Part shown: piece by piece, positions 25,508 to 33,342 of the stretch | How the letters are laid out: each line of letters starts with the position of its first letter | How positions within the stretch are numbered: position 1 is the first letter of the stretch | Origin: Salaquimonas sp. | Lineage (GTDB): Bacteria; Pseudomonadota; Alphaproteobacteria; Rhizobiales; Rhizobiaceae | Direction: 5' to 3' | NCBI GenBank assembly: GCA_028289365.1 | Contig: JANQQM010000139.1 | Span: forward strand, 1-48,483 | Length of the DNA: 48,483 nucleotides | Notes under the pieces: generated by a model | The model's input: the letters and a program-made list of their open reading frames with translations, nothing else | Told to the model about the DNA's origin: nothing | Databases searched by the model: none | Position numbers and translations under genes: made by a program

Positions 25508-26740
25508 ATGTCGGAAAAAACCATCCTCGTGGTCGGAACCTATGACACCAAGGATGACGAGCTGGAATTCATCGCGCAGATCATTCGCGATCAGGGCGGC
25601 AAAGTAATCACGATGGACGTCTCTGTATTAGGCGACCCGTCGGAGCCAACTGACTATTCAAAACATGATGTCGCAAAAGAAGGCGGAAGCACCATCCAGG
25701 CTGCAATTGATTCCGGGGACGAAAACCACGCCATGCAGATCATGGCCACCGGCGCATCCGCTCTTGCCGCAAGACTGTTTTCCGAAGGCGTATTTGATGG
25801 CGTGATTTTGCTTGGCGGTACCATGGGTACCGATCTCGCACTCGATGTCTGCACGGCACTGCCCCTGGGCGTACCGAAATACATCGTTTCAACGGTTTCC
25901 TTCTCCCCCTTGATCGAGGCAGGCAGGCTGGCGGCTGACACGCAGATGATCCTGTGGGCAGGTGGCCTTTATGGGTTGAACTCGGTTTGCAAGGCTTCGC
26001 TCAGCCAGGCTGCCGGCGCGGTATTGGGAGCAGCACGCGCGGTAAAGCCGGTCGATCAAAAAAAGCCGCTGATCGGCATGACATCCCTCGGCAAGTCTGC
26101 CCTCAAATACATGGTTCCCCTAAAGCCGGCCCTCGAGGAGCGAGGATATGAAGTGGCCGTTTTCCACGCAACGGGCATGGGCGGACGGGCTTTCGAGAAC
26201 CTGGCTTCGCAAGGAGCCTTTGCCTGCGTGTTTGACTTCTGCACACAGGAATTGGGAAATCATGTTCACGGCTCGAACATCTCGGCAGGTCCGGGGAGAC
26301 TGACGAGTGCCGGCCTGAACGGTACTCCACAGCTGGTTTCGCCGGGATGTTATGACCTGGTCGATGTGGTCGGCTGGCAGGCGCTTCCGGACAAATGGTC
26401 AGAGCATGGAAAGCACGCGCATAACCGGCTCCTGACCTCCATTTTGCTAAATAGCGAGGAGCGAAAAGCCGTCGCTGGCGCTCACAACGAGCAACTGGCA
26501 AAAGCAAAAGGACCAGTCGCCGTCCTGCTGCCCATGCACGGCCTGGGGGAATGGGATCGGCCCGGCGGGCCATTGCGCGATGACGAGGGATTGAAGACGT
26601 TTCTTGACGCAATGGAGTCGGGTCTACCCGGCAATGTCGATAAACACGTGATTGACGGGCATATCAACGACGCAATATTTGCCGAAACCGCACTGTCGAT
26701 ATTCGACAATTGGTGTTCATCCGGCGTCATCAAACAGTAG
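25508..26740 (+). CDS. Tm-1-like ATP-binding protein (UPF0261)
   Basis: A 410-residue member of the Tm-1/UPF0261 family. The N-terminal ATP-binding domain (VVGTYDTKDDEL at 9-20, GGTMGTDLAL near 102) and the C-terminal domain (IGMTSLGKSALKY, GNHVHGSNISAGPGRL, VAVLLPMHGLGEWDRPGG) are both complete. In bacteria this protein often sits next to a phosphoenolpyruvate-hydrolase-like TIM-barrel partner; here no partner is seen. ATG 25508 follows a GGGAGGGAAG site 10 bp upstream. It is last in the TctCBA/ALDH operon and runs convergent to hpaR. Biochemical activity in bacteria is unknown to me; a ligase-like activation of the imported acid is only a guess. Confidence 0.83.
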   Translation: MSEKTILVVGTYDTKDDELEFIAQIIRDQGGKVITMDVSVLGDPSEPTDYSKHDVAKEGGSTIQAAIDSGDENHAMQIMATGASALAARLFSEGVFDGVILLGGTMGTDLALDVCTALPLGVPKYIVSTVSFSPLIEAGRLAADTQMILWAGGLYGLNSVCKASLSQAAGAVLGAARAVKPVDQKKPLIGMTSLGKSALKYMVPLKPALEERGYEVAVFHATGMGGRAFENLASQGAFACVFDFCTQELGNHVHGSNISAGPGRLTSAGLNGTPQLVSPGCYDLVDVVGWQALPDKWSEHGKHAHNRLLTSILLNSEERKAVAGAHNEQLAKAKGPVAVLLPMHGLGEWDRPGGPLRDDEGLKTFLDAMESGLPGNVDKHVIDGHINDAIFAETALSIFDNWCSSGVIKQ

Positions 26741-26764
26741 CTTTCGCCCGATAACTTATTGACT

Positions 26765-27202
26765 TTAATCGCTATTATTCGGATCCAGTAGGGCAAGCAG
26801 ATCAAGCAATTGTTCATAATTCGCTTCGCCAATCGACAATTTGAAGCCCTCTACAATCTGCACGGCATGGTCAACATTATCATCAATAATCTTCTGCCCG
26901 GCATCGGCAATCTCGATCACCTGTCGACGGCGGTCGGTCTTGTCCTGCACCTGGCTGATCAGCCCTCTCTTGCGCATCGACTGTGCTATACGGGTAAGGC
27001 TGGGAAAAAGCAGGCTCGCGCGATCCGCAAGCGTCGAAGCATCAAGTGGCCCGTGTTCATCGAGCACTCTCAACACCCGCCATTGCTGCTCGGAAATTCC
27101 GGTCTCCGACAGCATTTCCCGGATCGGGATCATTACGCCCTCTCGGGCGCGAATTAGGGCGATCGGCAGTGATCTTGTTGTTGGAGGCAGTTTATTTTTC
27201 AT
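26765..27202 (-). CDS. hpaR: HpaR-type MarR repressor of homoprotocatechuate genes
   Basis: A 145-residue MarR-family winged-helix dimer. The N-terminal TRSLPIALIRAREGVM and ISEQQWRVLRVLDEHGPLDA are hallmarks of HpaR/HpcR, the repressor of the homoprotocatechuate meta pathway. The recognition helix lies in the SLFPSLTRIAQSMRKRGLI segment and the wing in DKTDRRRQVIEI. It is divergent from the pathway operon across ~130 bp holding an excellent promoter and a perfect palindrome. Family members are released by the pathway substrate or its hydroxyphenylacetate precursor. It also ends convergently with the UPF0261 gene. Confidence 0.9.
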   Translation of the reverse strand: MKNKLPPTTRSLPIALIRAREGVMIPIREMLSETGISEQQWRVLRVLDEHGPLDASTLADRASLLFPSLTRIAQSMRKRGLISQVQDKTDRRRQVIEIADAGQKIIDDNVDHAVQIVEGFKLSIGEANYEQLLDLLALLDPNNSD

Positions 27203-27271
27203 CTTGCGCTTTTCAGCCTGTCGGTATGTCTCGTCAACAGCGGAATCTTGTCCCCTGTTGCCAATTTAAAC

Positions 27272-27321
27272 TTGACATAACAAGCATTATTTAATTAACA
27301 TAGCAATATTTAACATGTTAA
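27272..27321 (+). promoter_or_regulatory. Promoter and HpaR-type operator of the homoprotocatechuate operon
   Basis: TTGACA (27272-27277) and TAACAT (27296-27301) are spaced 18 bp and fit a sigma-70-type promoter reading right. A perfect 12-bp palindrome, TTAACATGTTAA (27310-27321), falls where transcription would start, with a TTAACAT half-site repeated within the -10 and a TTAATTAA palindrome at 27291-27298. A repressor there would block initiation. AAGGA just after the palindrome is the ribosome site for the isomerase gene. Assigning the palindrome to HpaR is inference from the divergent gene. Confidence 0.6.
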
Positions 27322-27330
27322 GGATTTTTG

Positions 27331-27720
27331 ATGCCGCACTTCCATATCGATTATTCGGCTAACCTGGAAGATGTGATTGACATTAGCGCATTTTGTGAGG
27401 CGGTCCGTAAGGAAGCCGCAGGAATTGAAGCATTTCCGCTTGCCGGTATTCGGGTTCGCGCTACACGCGTCGACCATTACGCGATCGCCGACGGTAATCC
27501 TGAGCATGGATTTGTGGATATTTCAGTCCGCCTGAGAGAGGGGCGCGAGGATGAAATCAAGCACGAAGCCATCTCTCGTATTTTCGAGGCCGCAAAGACA
27601 TTTCTTGCACCTGCAATGGAAACCCGCTCAATCGCACTCTCGGCGGAAATGCGCGATATCAACGCCGTATTTTCTCCCAAGCACAGCACCATCAGAGACC
27701 ACCTGAAGGATAGTGAATGA
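27331..27720 (+). CDS. hpaF: 5-carboxymethyl-2-hydroxymuconate delta-isomerase
   Basis: A 129-residue protein of the tautomerase superfamily, with the catalytic Pro exposed as residue 1 after Met removal (MPHFHIDYSANLED). Conserved GIRVRATRVD supplies the arginines that bind the substrate carboxylates. It converts 5-carboxymethyl-2-hydroxymuconate to its oxo isomer (EC 5.3.3.10) in the dihydroxyphenylacetate meta pathway. I chose ATG 27331 over the TTG one codon before it because the Met must be followed by Pro and AAGGA is well placed. The stop overlaps the next start (ATGA). It is first in the operon. Confidence 0.92.
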   Translation: MPHFHIDYSANLEDVIDISAFCEAVRKEAAGIEAFPLAGIRVRATRVDHYAIADGNPEHGFVDISVRLREGREDEIKHEAISRIFEAAKTFLAPAMETRSIALSAEMRDINAVFSPKHSTIRDHLKDSE

Positions 27721-29225
27721 CTGCACTGGAACAAAACAAAAAGAAACTGGGCAGCTATCTGTCACGCTTTGAAAAAGCCGGCGTAATGAATAGGATTGAT
27801 GGTCAGGACCGCGACGGTTCAGCCGGCAAGTTCGAAAACATTTCTCCCGTCGACAAAAGCGTCATCTGCAAGGTGGCCCGAGGTGATGCATCCGATATCG
27901 ACGCAGCAGCGCAGGCCGCCGCAAAAGCCTTTGCGACCTGGCGTGATATGCCGGCGGTGCAAAGACGGGAAATTCTGATCAAGGTCGCCGAACAGATCGA
28001 AGCCCGCGCCGAGGAAATCGCCCTGTGCGAATGCTGGGACACCGGCCAGACCATGCGCTTCATGTCAAAGGCGGCGTTGCGCGGAGCAGAAAACTTTCGC
28101 TATTTTGCAGATCAGGTTGTCCAGGCCAGGGACGGGCAACATCTGAAATCGCCGACGCTGATGAACGTCACCACGCGTGTACCAATTGGACCAGTCGGTG
28201 TGATTACGCCATGGAACACACCGTTCATGCTGTCGACCTGGAAGATTGCACCCGCACTGGCAGCCGGATGTACCGTCGTTCACAAGCCGGCAGAAGCCTC
28301 ACCATTGACGGCGCGTCTCCTGGTTGAAATCGCCGAAGAGGCAGGCCTTCCGCCCGGCGTACTTAACACCGTAAACGGATTTGGTGATGAAGCTGGCAAG
28401 GCTTTGACCGAACACCCGGCAATAAAGGCGATCGCCTTTGTCGGCGAAAGCCGCACCGGTTCGATCATAACCAAGCAGGGCGCCGATACACTCAAGCGAA
28501 TGCATCTCGAACTGGGCGGCAAGAACCCGGTGATCGTCTTTGACGATGCCGACCTTGAGCGCGCACTCGATGCGGTCATCTTCATGATCTACTCGATCAA
28601 TGGCGAGCGCTGTACTTCCTCCTCGCGCCTTCTGGTTCAGGATACAATCCGCAAGGAATTCGAGGCCAGGCTTGTGGAACGCGTCAACAAGATCAAGGTC
28701 GGCCACCCGCTCGACCCGGAGACCGAGATCGGACCTTTGGTGACCGAGGAACACTACAACAAGGTCACCAGCTATTTCGACATTGCAGACCAGGATGGTG
28801 CGACCATTGCTGCTGGCGGCATCAAGATTGGCAACGAAGGTTATTTCGTACGCCCGACCCTGTTCACGGATGCCAACAATCAGATGCGAATTGCCCGCGA
28901 AGAGATTTTCGGCCCGGTCCTGACCTCAATTCCGTTCTCGACCGAGGAAGAAGCGCTCAACATCGCCAACGACACGCCCTACGGCCTGACTGGTTATGTC
29001 TGGACCAATGACCTGACACGCGCCCTGCGCTTCACCGACAGGCTGGAAGCCGGGATGATCTGGGTGAATTCTGAAAATGTACGCCATCTCCCGACACCCT
29101 TCGGCGGCGTCAAGGCCAGCGGTATCGGCAGGGATGGCGGCGACTGGTCGTTTGAATTCTACATGGAGCAGAAGAACATCGCTTTTGCCACAGGTCAGCA
29201 CAAGATTACGCAACTAGGAACTTAA
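27717..29225 (+). CDS. hpaE: 5-carboxymethyl-2-hydroxymuconate semialdehyde dehydrogenase
   Basis: A 502-residue ALDH-family enzyme matched by context and sequence to HpaE/HpcC. ITPWNTPFMLSTWKIAPALA contains the oxyanion Asn 167, HLELGGKNPVIVF the base Glu 265, and INGERCTSSSRLL the nucleophile Cys 299. It oxidises the ring-cleavage product CHMS to the dicarboxylic acid with NAD+. ATG 27717 overlaps the isomerase stop, and 12 bp separate its stop from hpaD. The INGERC box is typical of the hydroxymuconic semialdehyde branch rather than general ALDHs, which distinguishes it from the ALDH at 23992-25485. Confidence 0.93.
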   Translation: MTALEQNKKKLGSYLSRFEKAGVMNRIDGQDRDGSAGKFENISPVDKSVICKVARGDASDIDAAAQAAAKAFATWRDMPAVQRREILIKVAEQIEARAEEIALCECWDTGQTMRFMSKAALRGAENFRYFADQVVQARDGQHLKSPTLMNVTTRVPIGPVGVITPWNTPFMLSTWKIAPALAAGCTVVHKPAEASPLTARLLVEIAEEAGLPPGVLNTVNGFGDEAGKALTEHPAIKAIAFVGESRTGSIITKQGADTLKRMHLELGGKNPVIVFDDADLERALDAVIFMIYSINGERCTSSSRLLVQDTIRKEFEARLVERVNKIKVGHPLDPETEIGPLVTEEHYNKVTSYFDIADQDGATIAAGGIKIGNEGYFVRPTLFTDANNQMRIAREEIFGPVLTSIPFSTEEEALNIANDTPYGLTGYVWTNDLTRALRFTDRLEAGMIWVNSENVRHLPTPFGGVKASGIGRDGGDWSFEFYMEQKNIAFATGQHKITQLGT

Positions 29226-29237
29226 GGGGGAAAGATC

Positions 29238-30092
29238 ATGGGTGAGATCGTACTCGCTGCAAAATGCACGCATGTACCAACAATGCTGATGTCCGAGCAG
29301 GAAGGCCCGGTCAAGGGAAAGCGTCAAGGCGCCATTGAGGGCCATTATGAAATTGCCCGACGCGCCAAGGAGCTGGGAGCCGACACGGTGGTAATTTGCG
29401 ATACCCACTGGGTCATCAATGCCGGATTTCACATCAACGCCAACAAGCGTTTCGAGGGTTTGTTCACTTCAAATGAATTCCCGCAATTCATTCGGAACCT
29501 CGAATACGACTATCAGGGCAATCCGGAACTGGGCGATGCGATCGCAAAGACAGCCAGCGATATGGGCGTGTATACGCTGTCGCATCATCTCGAGAGCCTT
29601 GAACTCGAATATGGTTCTCTCGTACCGATGCGCTTCATGAGCCGCCAGCACGACATGAAAGTCGTTTCAATCGCAGCCTGGTGCACCGTGCACAGCCATG
29701 ATGAAAGCCGGATCGTCGGAGAAGCCATCCGTGCTGCTGTCGAAGCCAGTGATAACAAGGTACTGCTTGTCGCGTCCGGTTCGCTGTCCCACAAGATCTG
29801 GCCCAACAAGGACTATGCCGCCAACAACGGAACCTTTACGATAAGCAGTGAATTCAACCGGCAGATGGACCTGCACGTATTGGAAATGTGGAAGAAAGGC
29901 GATCATGCAACCTTCCTCAAAATGCTGCCCGAATATGCCGAATTCTGCTGCGGTGAAGGCTCCATGCATGATACTGCCATGCTCTATGGTGCCCTTGGCT
30001 GGGACGACTATGACGGCGAATGCGAAGTCGTGACCGAGTACTTTCCGAGTTCGGGCACGGGGCAGACCAATGTGATCTTCCCGGTCCAGTAG
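29238..30092 (+). CDS. hpaD: Homoprotocatechuate 2,3-dioxygenase, class III (LigB) type
   Basis: A 284-residue extradiol dioxygenase of the LigB fold, the E. coli HpaD type. Likely Fe(II) ligands are H12 (KCTHVPTM), H57 (DTHWV) and E240 (CCGEGSMHD), with H185 (GSLSH) as the acid/base. The spacing fits the LigB family scheme. It opens the ring of 3,4-dihydroxyphenylacetate next to the 2,3 bond to give CHMS. ATG 29238 is preceded by AAGGGGGAAAGATC. It is immediately followed by a structurally unrelated enzyme predicted to do the same reaction. Confidence 0.92.
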   Translation: MGEIVLAAKCTHVPTMLMSEQEGPVKGKRQGAIEGHYEIARRAKELGADTVVICDTHWVINAGFHINANKRFEGLFTSNEFPQFIRNLEYDYQGNPELGDAIAKTASDMGVYTLSHHLESLELEYGSLVPMRFMSRQHDMKVVSIAAWCTVHSHDESRIVGEAIRAAVEASDNKVLLVASGSLSHKIWPNKDYAANNGTFTISSEFNRQMDLHVLEMWKKGDHATFLKMLPEYAEFCCGEGSMHDTAMLYGALGWDDYDGECEVVTEYFPSSGTGQTNVIFPVQ

Positions 30093-30101
30093 GAGAAGCT
30101 T

Positions 30102-31085
30102 ATGCCTGTTCCCGCGCCGAATCTTTACCCGGACTTCAACACAATTCGCCTGTCACATGTGTGTCTGAACGTCAGCGATCTTGAGGCTTCTTCGAAGTTC
30201 TATTCAGAGATTTTGGGGCTCCAGATCACGGATGAAACCGACACGCATATCTATCTGCGGGCGATGGAAGAACGCGGCCATCATTGTGTGATCCTGCAGA
30301 AATCCGATCAGCCCGGCACGGTCGAGGTGATGGGTTTCAAGACATTCGACGAAGATGATCTCGATCGCGCTGAGAACTATTTCAAGGCAAAGGGCCGGCC
30401 GACAGAATGGGTGGAGCGGCCTTACCAGGGCCGCACCCTGCTGACATCCGACAATATTGGCATACCCTTGGAATTCTATCACAAGATGGACCGGCTGAAG
30501 CCGATCCATCAGGAATACTCGTTATACCGCGGTGTCAAACCGCTGCGCATTGATCACTTCAATTGTTTCTCTTATGACGTCGATGCTTCCGCCGAGTTCT
30601 ACAGCGATTTCGGTTTCCGGGTGACGGAATATACAGAGGATGAAGCAAGCAAGAAGCTTTGGGCAGCATGGTTGCACCGCAAGGGCGGGGTCCACGACAT
30701 GGCCTTCACCAACGGCACCGGTCCACGAATGCACCATGTTGCATTTTGGGTGCCTACGCCATTGAACATTATTGATTTGCTCGATCTGATGGCCACCACC
30801 GGCTATGTCGACAACATCGAACGCGGACCGGGTCGCCACGGAATTTCCAATGCGTTCTTCCTGTATATTCTCGATCCTGATGGCCACCGCATCGAAATCT
30901 ACTGCTCTGACTATCAGACGGTCGATCCCGATCACGAGCCAATTAAATGGGACCTCAAGGACCCGCAAAGACAGACCCTTTGGGGTGCACCCGCGCCACG
31001 CAGCTGGTTTGAACACGGTACGAAATTTGTCGGCGTGAAAACCAAGGATTCGGAAATCGAGTCCAGCCCGATCATCGCACCATAG
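30102..31085 (+). CDS. Homoprotocatechuate 2,3-dioxygenase, type I (VOC) form
   Basis: A 327-residue two-domain vicinal-oxygen-chelate dioxygenase like the Brevibacterium HPCD and Arthrobacter MndD enzymes. Metal ligands are likely H152 (RIDHFNCF), H212 (MHHVAFW) and E265 (HRIEIYCSDY). H198 (GGVHDMAF), H246 (GRHGIS) and Y255 sit where the second-sphere acid/base and substrate residues of HPCD lie. The C-terminal lid segment WGAPAPRSWFEHG is also typical. It catalyses the same 2,3-cleavage as the LigB-type HpaD that ends 9 bp upstream. MndD members use Mn, HPCD Fe; sequence does not decide. Retention of both in one operon is unusual; a preference for a different catechol (for example a 3,4-dihydroxymandelate or homologue) is one explanation. 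Confidence 0.9.
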   Translation: MPVPAPNLYPDFNTIRLSHVCLNVSDLEASSKFYSEILGLQITDETDTHIYLRAMEERGHHCVILQKSDQPGTVEVMGFKTFDEDDLDRAENYFKAKGRPTEWVERPYQGRTLLTSDNIGIPLEFYHKMDRLKPIHQEYSLYRGVKPLRIDHFNCFSYDVDASAEFYSDFGFRVTEYTEDEASKKLWAAWLHRKGGVHDMAFTNGTGPRMHHVAFWVPTPLNIIDLLDLMATTGYVDNIERGPGRHGISNAFFLYILDPDGHRIEIYCSDYQTVDPDHEPIKWDLKDPQRQTLWGAPAPRSWFEHGTKFVGVKTKDSEIESSPIIAP

Positions 31086-31093
31086 GTGGGCCG

Positions 31094-32491
31094 ATGGACT
31101 GGAACGACTTCTCCCATTGGGGAAAACACATTTCGGATTGGGCGGCGCAATATCACAAGACGATTGCCGACCGTCCCGTCAGGGCGCAGACTCGACCTGG
31201 CGAGATCAGTGCGCAATTGCCGGAACGCCCCCCAGAATCTGCTGAGCCAATGGAGGAGATTTTAGGGGATTTCGAGCAGATCGTCATGCCCGGCATGACC
31301 CATTGGCAGCACCCCCGCTTTTTCGCCTATTTTTCGGCAAATGCAGCCCCACCCTCCATGCTGGCAGACATGTTGGTCACGACCATCGCGGCACAATGCA
31401 TGTTGTGGCAGACCTCGCCTGCCGCAACCGAACTCGAAATTGTCATGGTTGACTGGTTGAGACAGGCGCTCGGTCTGACTGATAAATATACCGGGGTCAT
31501 CCAGGATAGCGCATCTTCGGCGACCCTTTCGGCTGTGCTGACCATGCGGGAACTTGCCACAGGGTTTACAGGAAACCGCGAAGGATTGGCGGGTAAGGGC
31601 AACTTGCGAATTTACTGTTCGGATCAGGTTCACTCCTCAATTGACCGTGCCTGCTGGATAGCTGGGATCGGTCAGGACAATCTAGTCAAGATCGCTTCAT
31701 CCGGACCTCGAAAAGCGATTGATGTAGAAGCGCTGCGAAAGGCGATTGTTGACGACAAGGCAGCCGGCCATGTTCCGGCGGGTATCATCGCGGTTACCGG
31801 CGGCACCGGAATTGGCGCCAGCGATGAACTTGCACCAGTGCTGCAGATTGCCAGGGACCACGATCTCTACACCCATCTGGACGCCGCATGGGCCGGTTCA
31901 GCCATGATTTGTCCGGAATTCCGTGAGGAATTCTGGGCAGGCGTGGACGGCTTCGACAGCATCGTCTTCAATCCGCACAAATGGTTGGGCGCGCAATTTG
32001 ATTGCTCAGTGCAATTCCTTGCCGACCCGACCGCGCAACTGAACACCCTCAAGATCGAACCGGAATATCTGAAGACCACAGGCGAAGCGGTTACCAATTT
32101 TTCTGAATGGACAATTCCGTTGGGCCGCCGTTTCCGTGCCTTGAAGATCTGGTTCCTGATCCGGTCCTATGGACTCGAAGGTCTCCGGTCGCGCATTCGC
32201 AATCATGTCGCCTGGGCGCATGAAGCCTGTGACGCCATCCGGGCGCTTGACGGTTTCGAGATCGTCACAGAGCCGATCCTGAGCCTCTTCTCCTTCCGCT
32301 GTCCCGGCGATGACGAAGCGCAACAACGACTGGTCGATGCACTGAACGATGACGGGCGGATATATCTGACCCAGGGCGCGTTCGAAGGACAAAAGATCAT
32401 CCGGTTCCAGGTGGGCCAATTCGACACAACCAGGGAAGATGTGATGATGGCGCCGGAAATCATCCAGGAAGTTTGGAAGAAGAATTCATGA
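31094..32491 (+). CDS. Aromatic-L-amino-acid-type PLP decarboxylase
   Basis: A 465-residue group II PLP decarboxylase of the DOPA/tyrosine/tryptophan decarboxylase family. MPGMTHWQHPRFFAYF near 65-80 is the N-terminal family block, SDQVHSS holds the PLP-stacking His 180, HLDAAWAGSA the pyridine Asp 263, and NPHKWLG the Schiff-base Lys 296. EPEYLK carries Tyr 325, the mobile-loop residue that protonates the quinonoid; Phe there marks aldehyde synthases, so ordinary amine production is predicted. It sits 8 bp after the VOC dioxygenase and overlaps the FAH gene (ATGA), squarely inside the operon. A role converting DOPA or tyrosine to dopamine or tyramine as an upper-pathway step is attractive but inferred; no amine oxidase is adjacent. 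Confidence 0.87.
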   Translation: MDWNDFSHWGKHISDWAAQYHKTIADRPVRAQTRPGEISAQLPERPPESAEPMEEILGDFEQIVMPGMTHWQHPRFFAYFSANAAPPSMLADMLVTTIAAQCMLWQTSPAATELEIVMVDWLRQALGLTDKYTGVIQDSASSATLSAVLTMRELATGFTGNREGLAGKGNLRIYCSDQVHSSIDRACWIAGIGQDNLVKIASSGPRKAIDVEALRKAIVDDKAAGHVPAGIIAVTGGTGIGASDELAPVLQIARDHDLYTHLDAAWAGSAMICPEFREEFWAGVDGFDSIVFNPHKWLGAQFDCSVQFLADPTAQLNTLKIEPEYLKTTGEAVTNFSEWTIPLGRRFRALKIWFLIRSYGLEGLRSRIRNHVAWAHEACDAIRALDGFEIVTEPILSLFSFRCPGDDEAQQRLVDALNDDGRIYLTQGAFEGQKIIRFQVGQFDTTREDVMMAPEIIQEVWKKNS

Positions 32492-33342
32492 ATTTTGCAA
32501 CCTATACGGCTGATGGGCAGACATTTTATGGCGCTGTAACAGATCAGGGCATGATCGCGCTTAGCCCGCATCTACCGCAATGGCCGACCTTGCTTGATGT
32601 GGTGCAGGCCGGAAAATTGGGTGAGCTCGAATCCGTCGCAGCCGGCAAGCCGGTTACACACGCGGATTTCCAGTATGAAATGGTGATGCCGAACGCACCG
32701 CGTATCCTTTGTGTCGGAGTAAACTTTCCCGACCGTAATGCCGAATACAAGGATGGCAGCGCACAGCCGGAATACATGTCGCTCTTTCCTCGTTTCGCCA
32801 GCGGCTTTACCGGCCACGAACGCAATCTGGTTCGCCCCCCCGAAAGCCATACGCTCGATTACGAAGGAGAGGTCGCGATCGTCATCGGCAAACCTGGCCG
32901 CCGCATCAATCCTGATGATGCCTACGAACATATTGCTGCACTGACGCTTTGCAATGAAGGCACCATTCGCGAATGGGTCCGCCACGCCAAGTTTAATGTC
33001 ACCCAGGGCAAGAACTGGGACAATTCCGGCGCTATCGGTCCCTGGCTGGTCCCCTTCACCGATCCGGCGCAGATCGAAGAAGCCCGTATCCTGACCCGCG
33101 TCAACGGAGAAACGCGGCAGGATGATTACCTGCATCGCATGATGTTCCCGATCACCGAAGAGATCGCCTACATCTCAACCTTCATGACGCTTCAGCCCGG
33201 AGACATAATCGTGACCGGAACGCCGACCGGTGCCGGAGCAAGATTTGACCCGCCGCGTTTTCTCAAACCGGGCGATGTGGTCGAGGTGGAAGTCGAAGGC
33301 ATCGGCATCCTTAGAAACGGCGTGGAAGACGAAGCGCCATGA
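32488..33342 (+). CDS. hpaG: FAH-family decarboxylase/isomerase of the homoprotocatechuate pathway (single domain)
   Basis: A 284-residue fumarylacetoacetate-hydrolase-fold enzyme. YEGEVAIVIGK supplies metal ligands E126 and E128, and NEGTIREW supplies E157; GKNWDNSGAIGPWLVP and VTGTPTGAG are further family blocks. In this pathway such enzymes decarboxylate 5-oxopent-3-ene-1,2,5-tricarboxylate and isomerise the resulting heptadienedioate. The E. coli HpaG is a tandem fusion of two FAH domains (~430 residues), whereas only one domain is present here, so one protein may do both steps or the second lies elsewhere. ATG 32488 overlaps the decarboxylase stop; an upstream in-frame start lies inside that gene and is discarded. 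The stop overlaps hpaH (ATGA). Confidence 0.87.
   Translation: MNFATYTADGQTFYGAVTDQGMIALSPHLPQWPTLLDVVQAGKLGELESVAAGKPVTHADFQYEMVMPNAPRILCVGVNFPDRNAEYKDGSAQPEYMSLFPRFASGFTGHERNLVRPPESHTLDYEGEVAIVIGKPGRRINPDDAYEHIAALTLCNEGTIREWVRHAKFNVTQGKNWDNSGAIGPWLVPFTDPAQIEEARILTRVNGETRQDDYLHRMMFPITEEIAYISTFMTLQPGDIIVTGTPTGAGARFDPPRFLKPGDVVEVEVEGIGILRNGVEDEAP

Noticed and set aside
31094-32491. Aromatic acetaldehyde synthase in place of decarboxylase
   Set aside because: Mobile-loop Tyr 325 (EPEYLK) and PLP-stacking His 180 are both kept; aldehyde synthases have Phe at the loop or Asn at the His position. A Phe ten residues later is not the diagnostic site.
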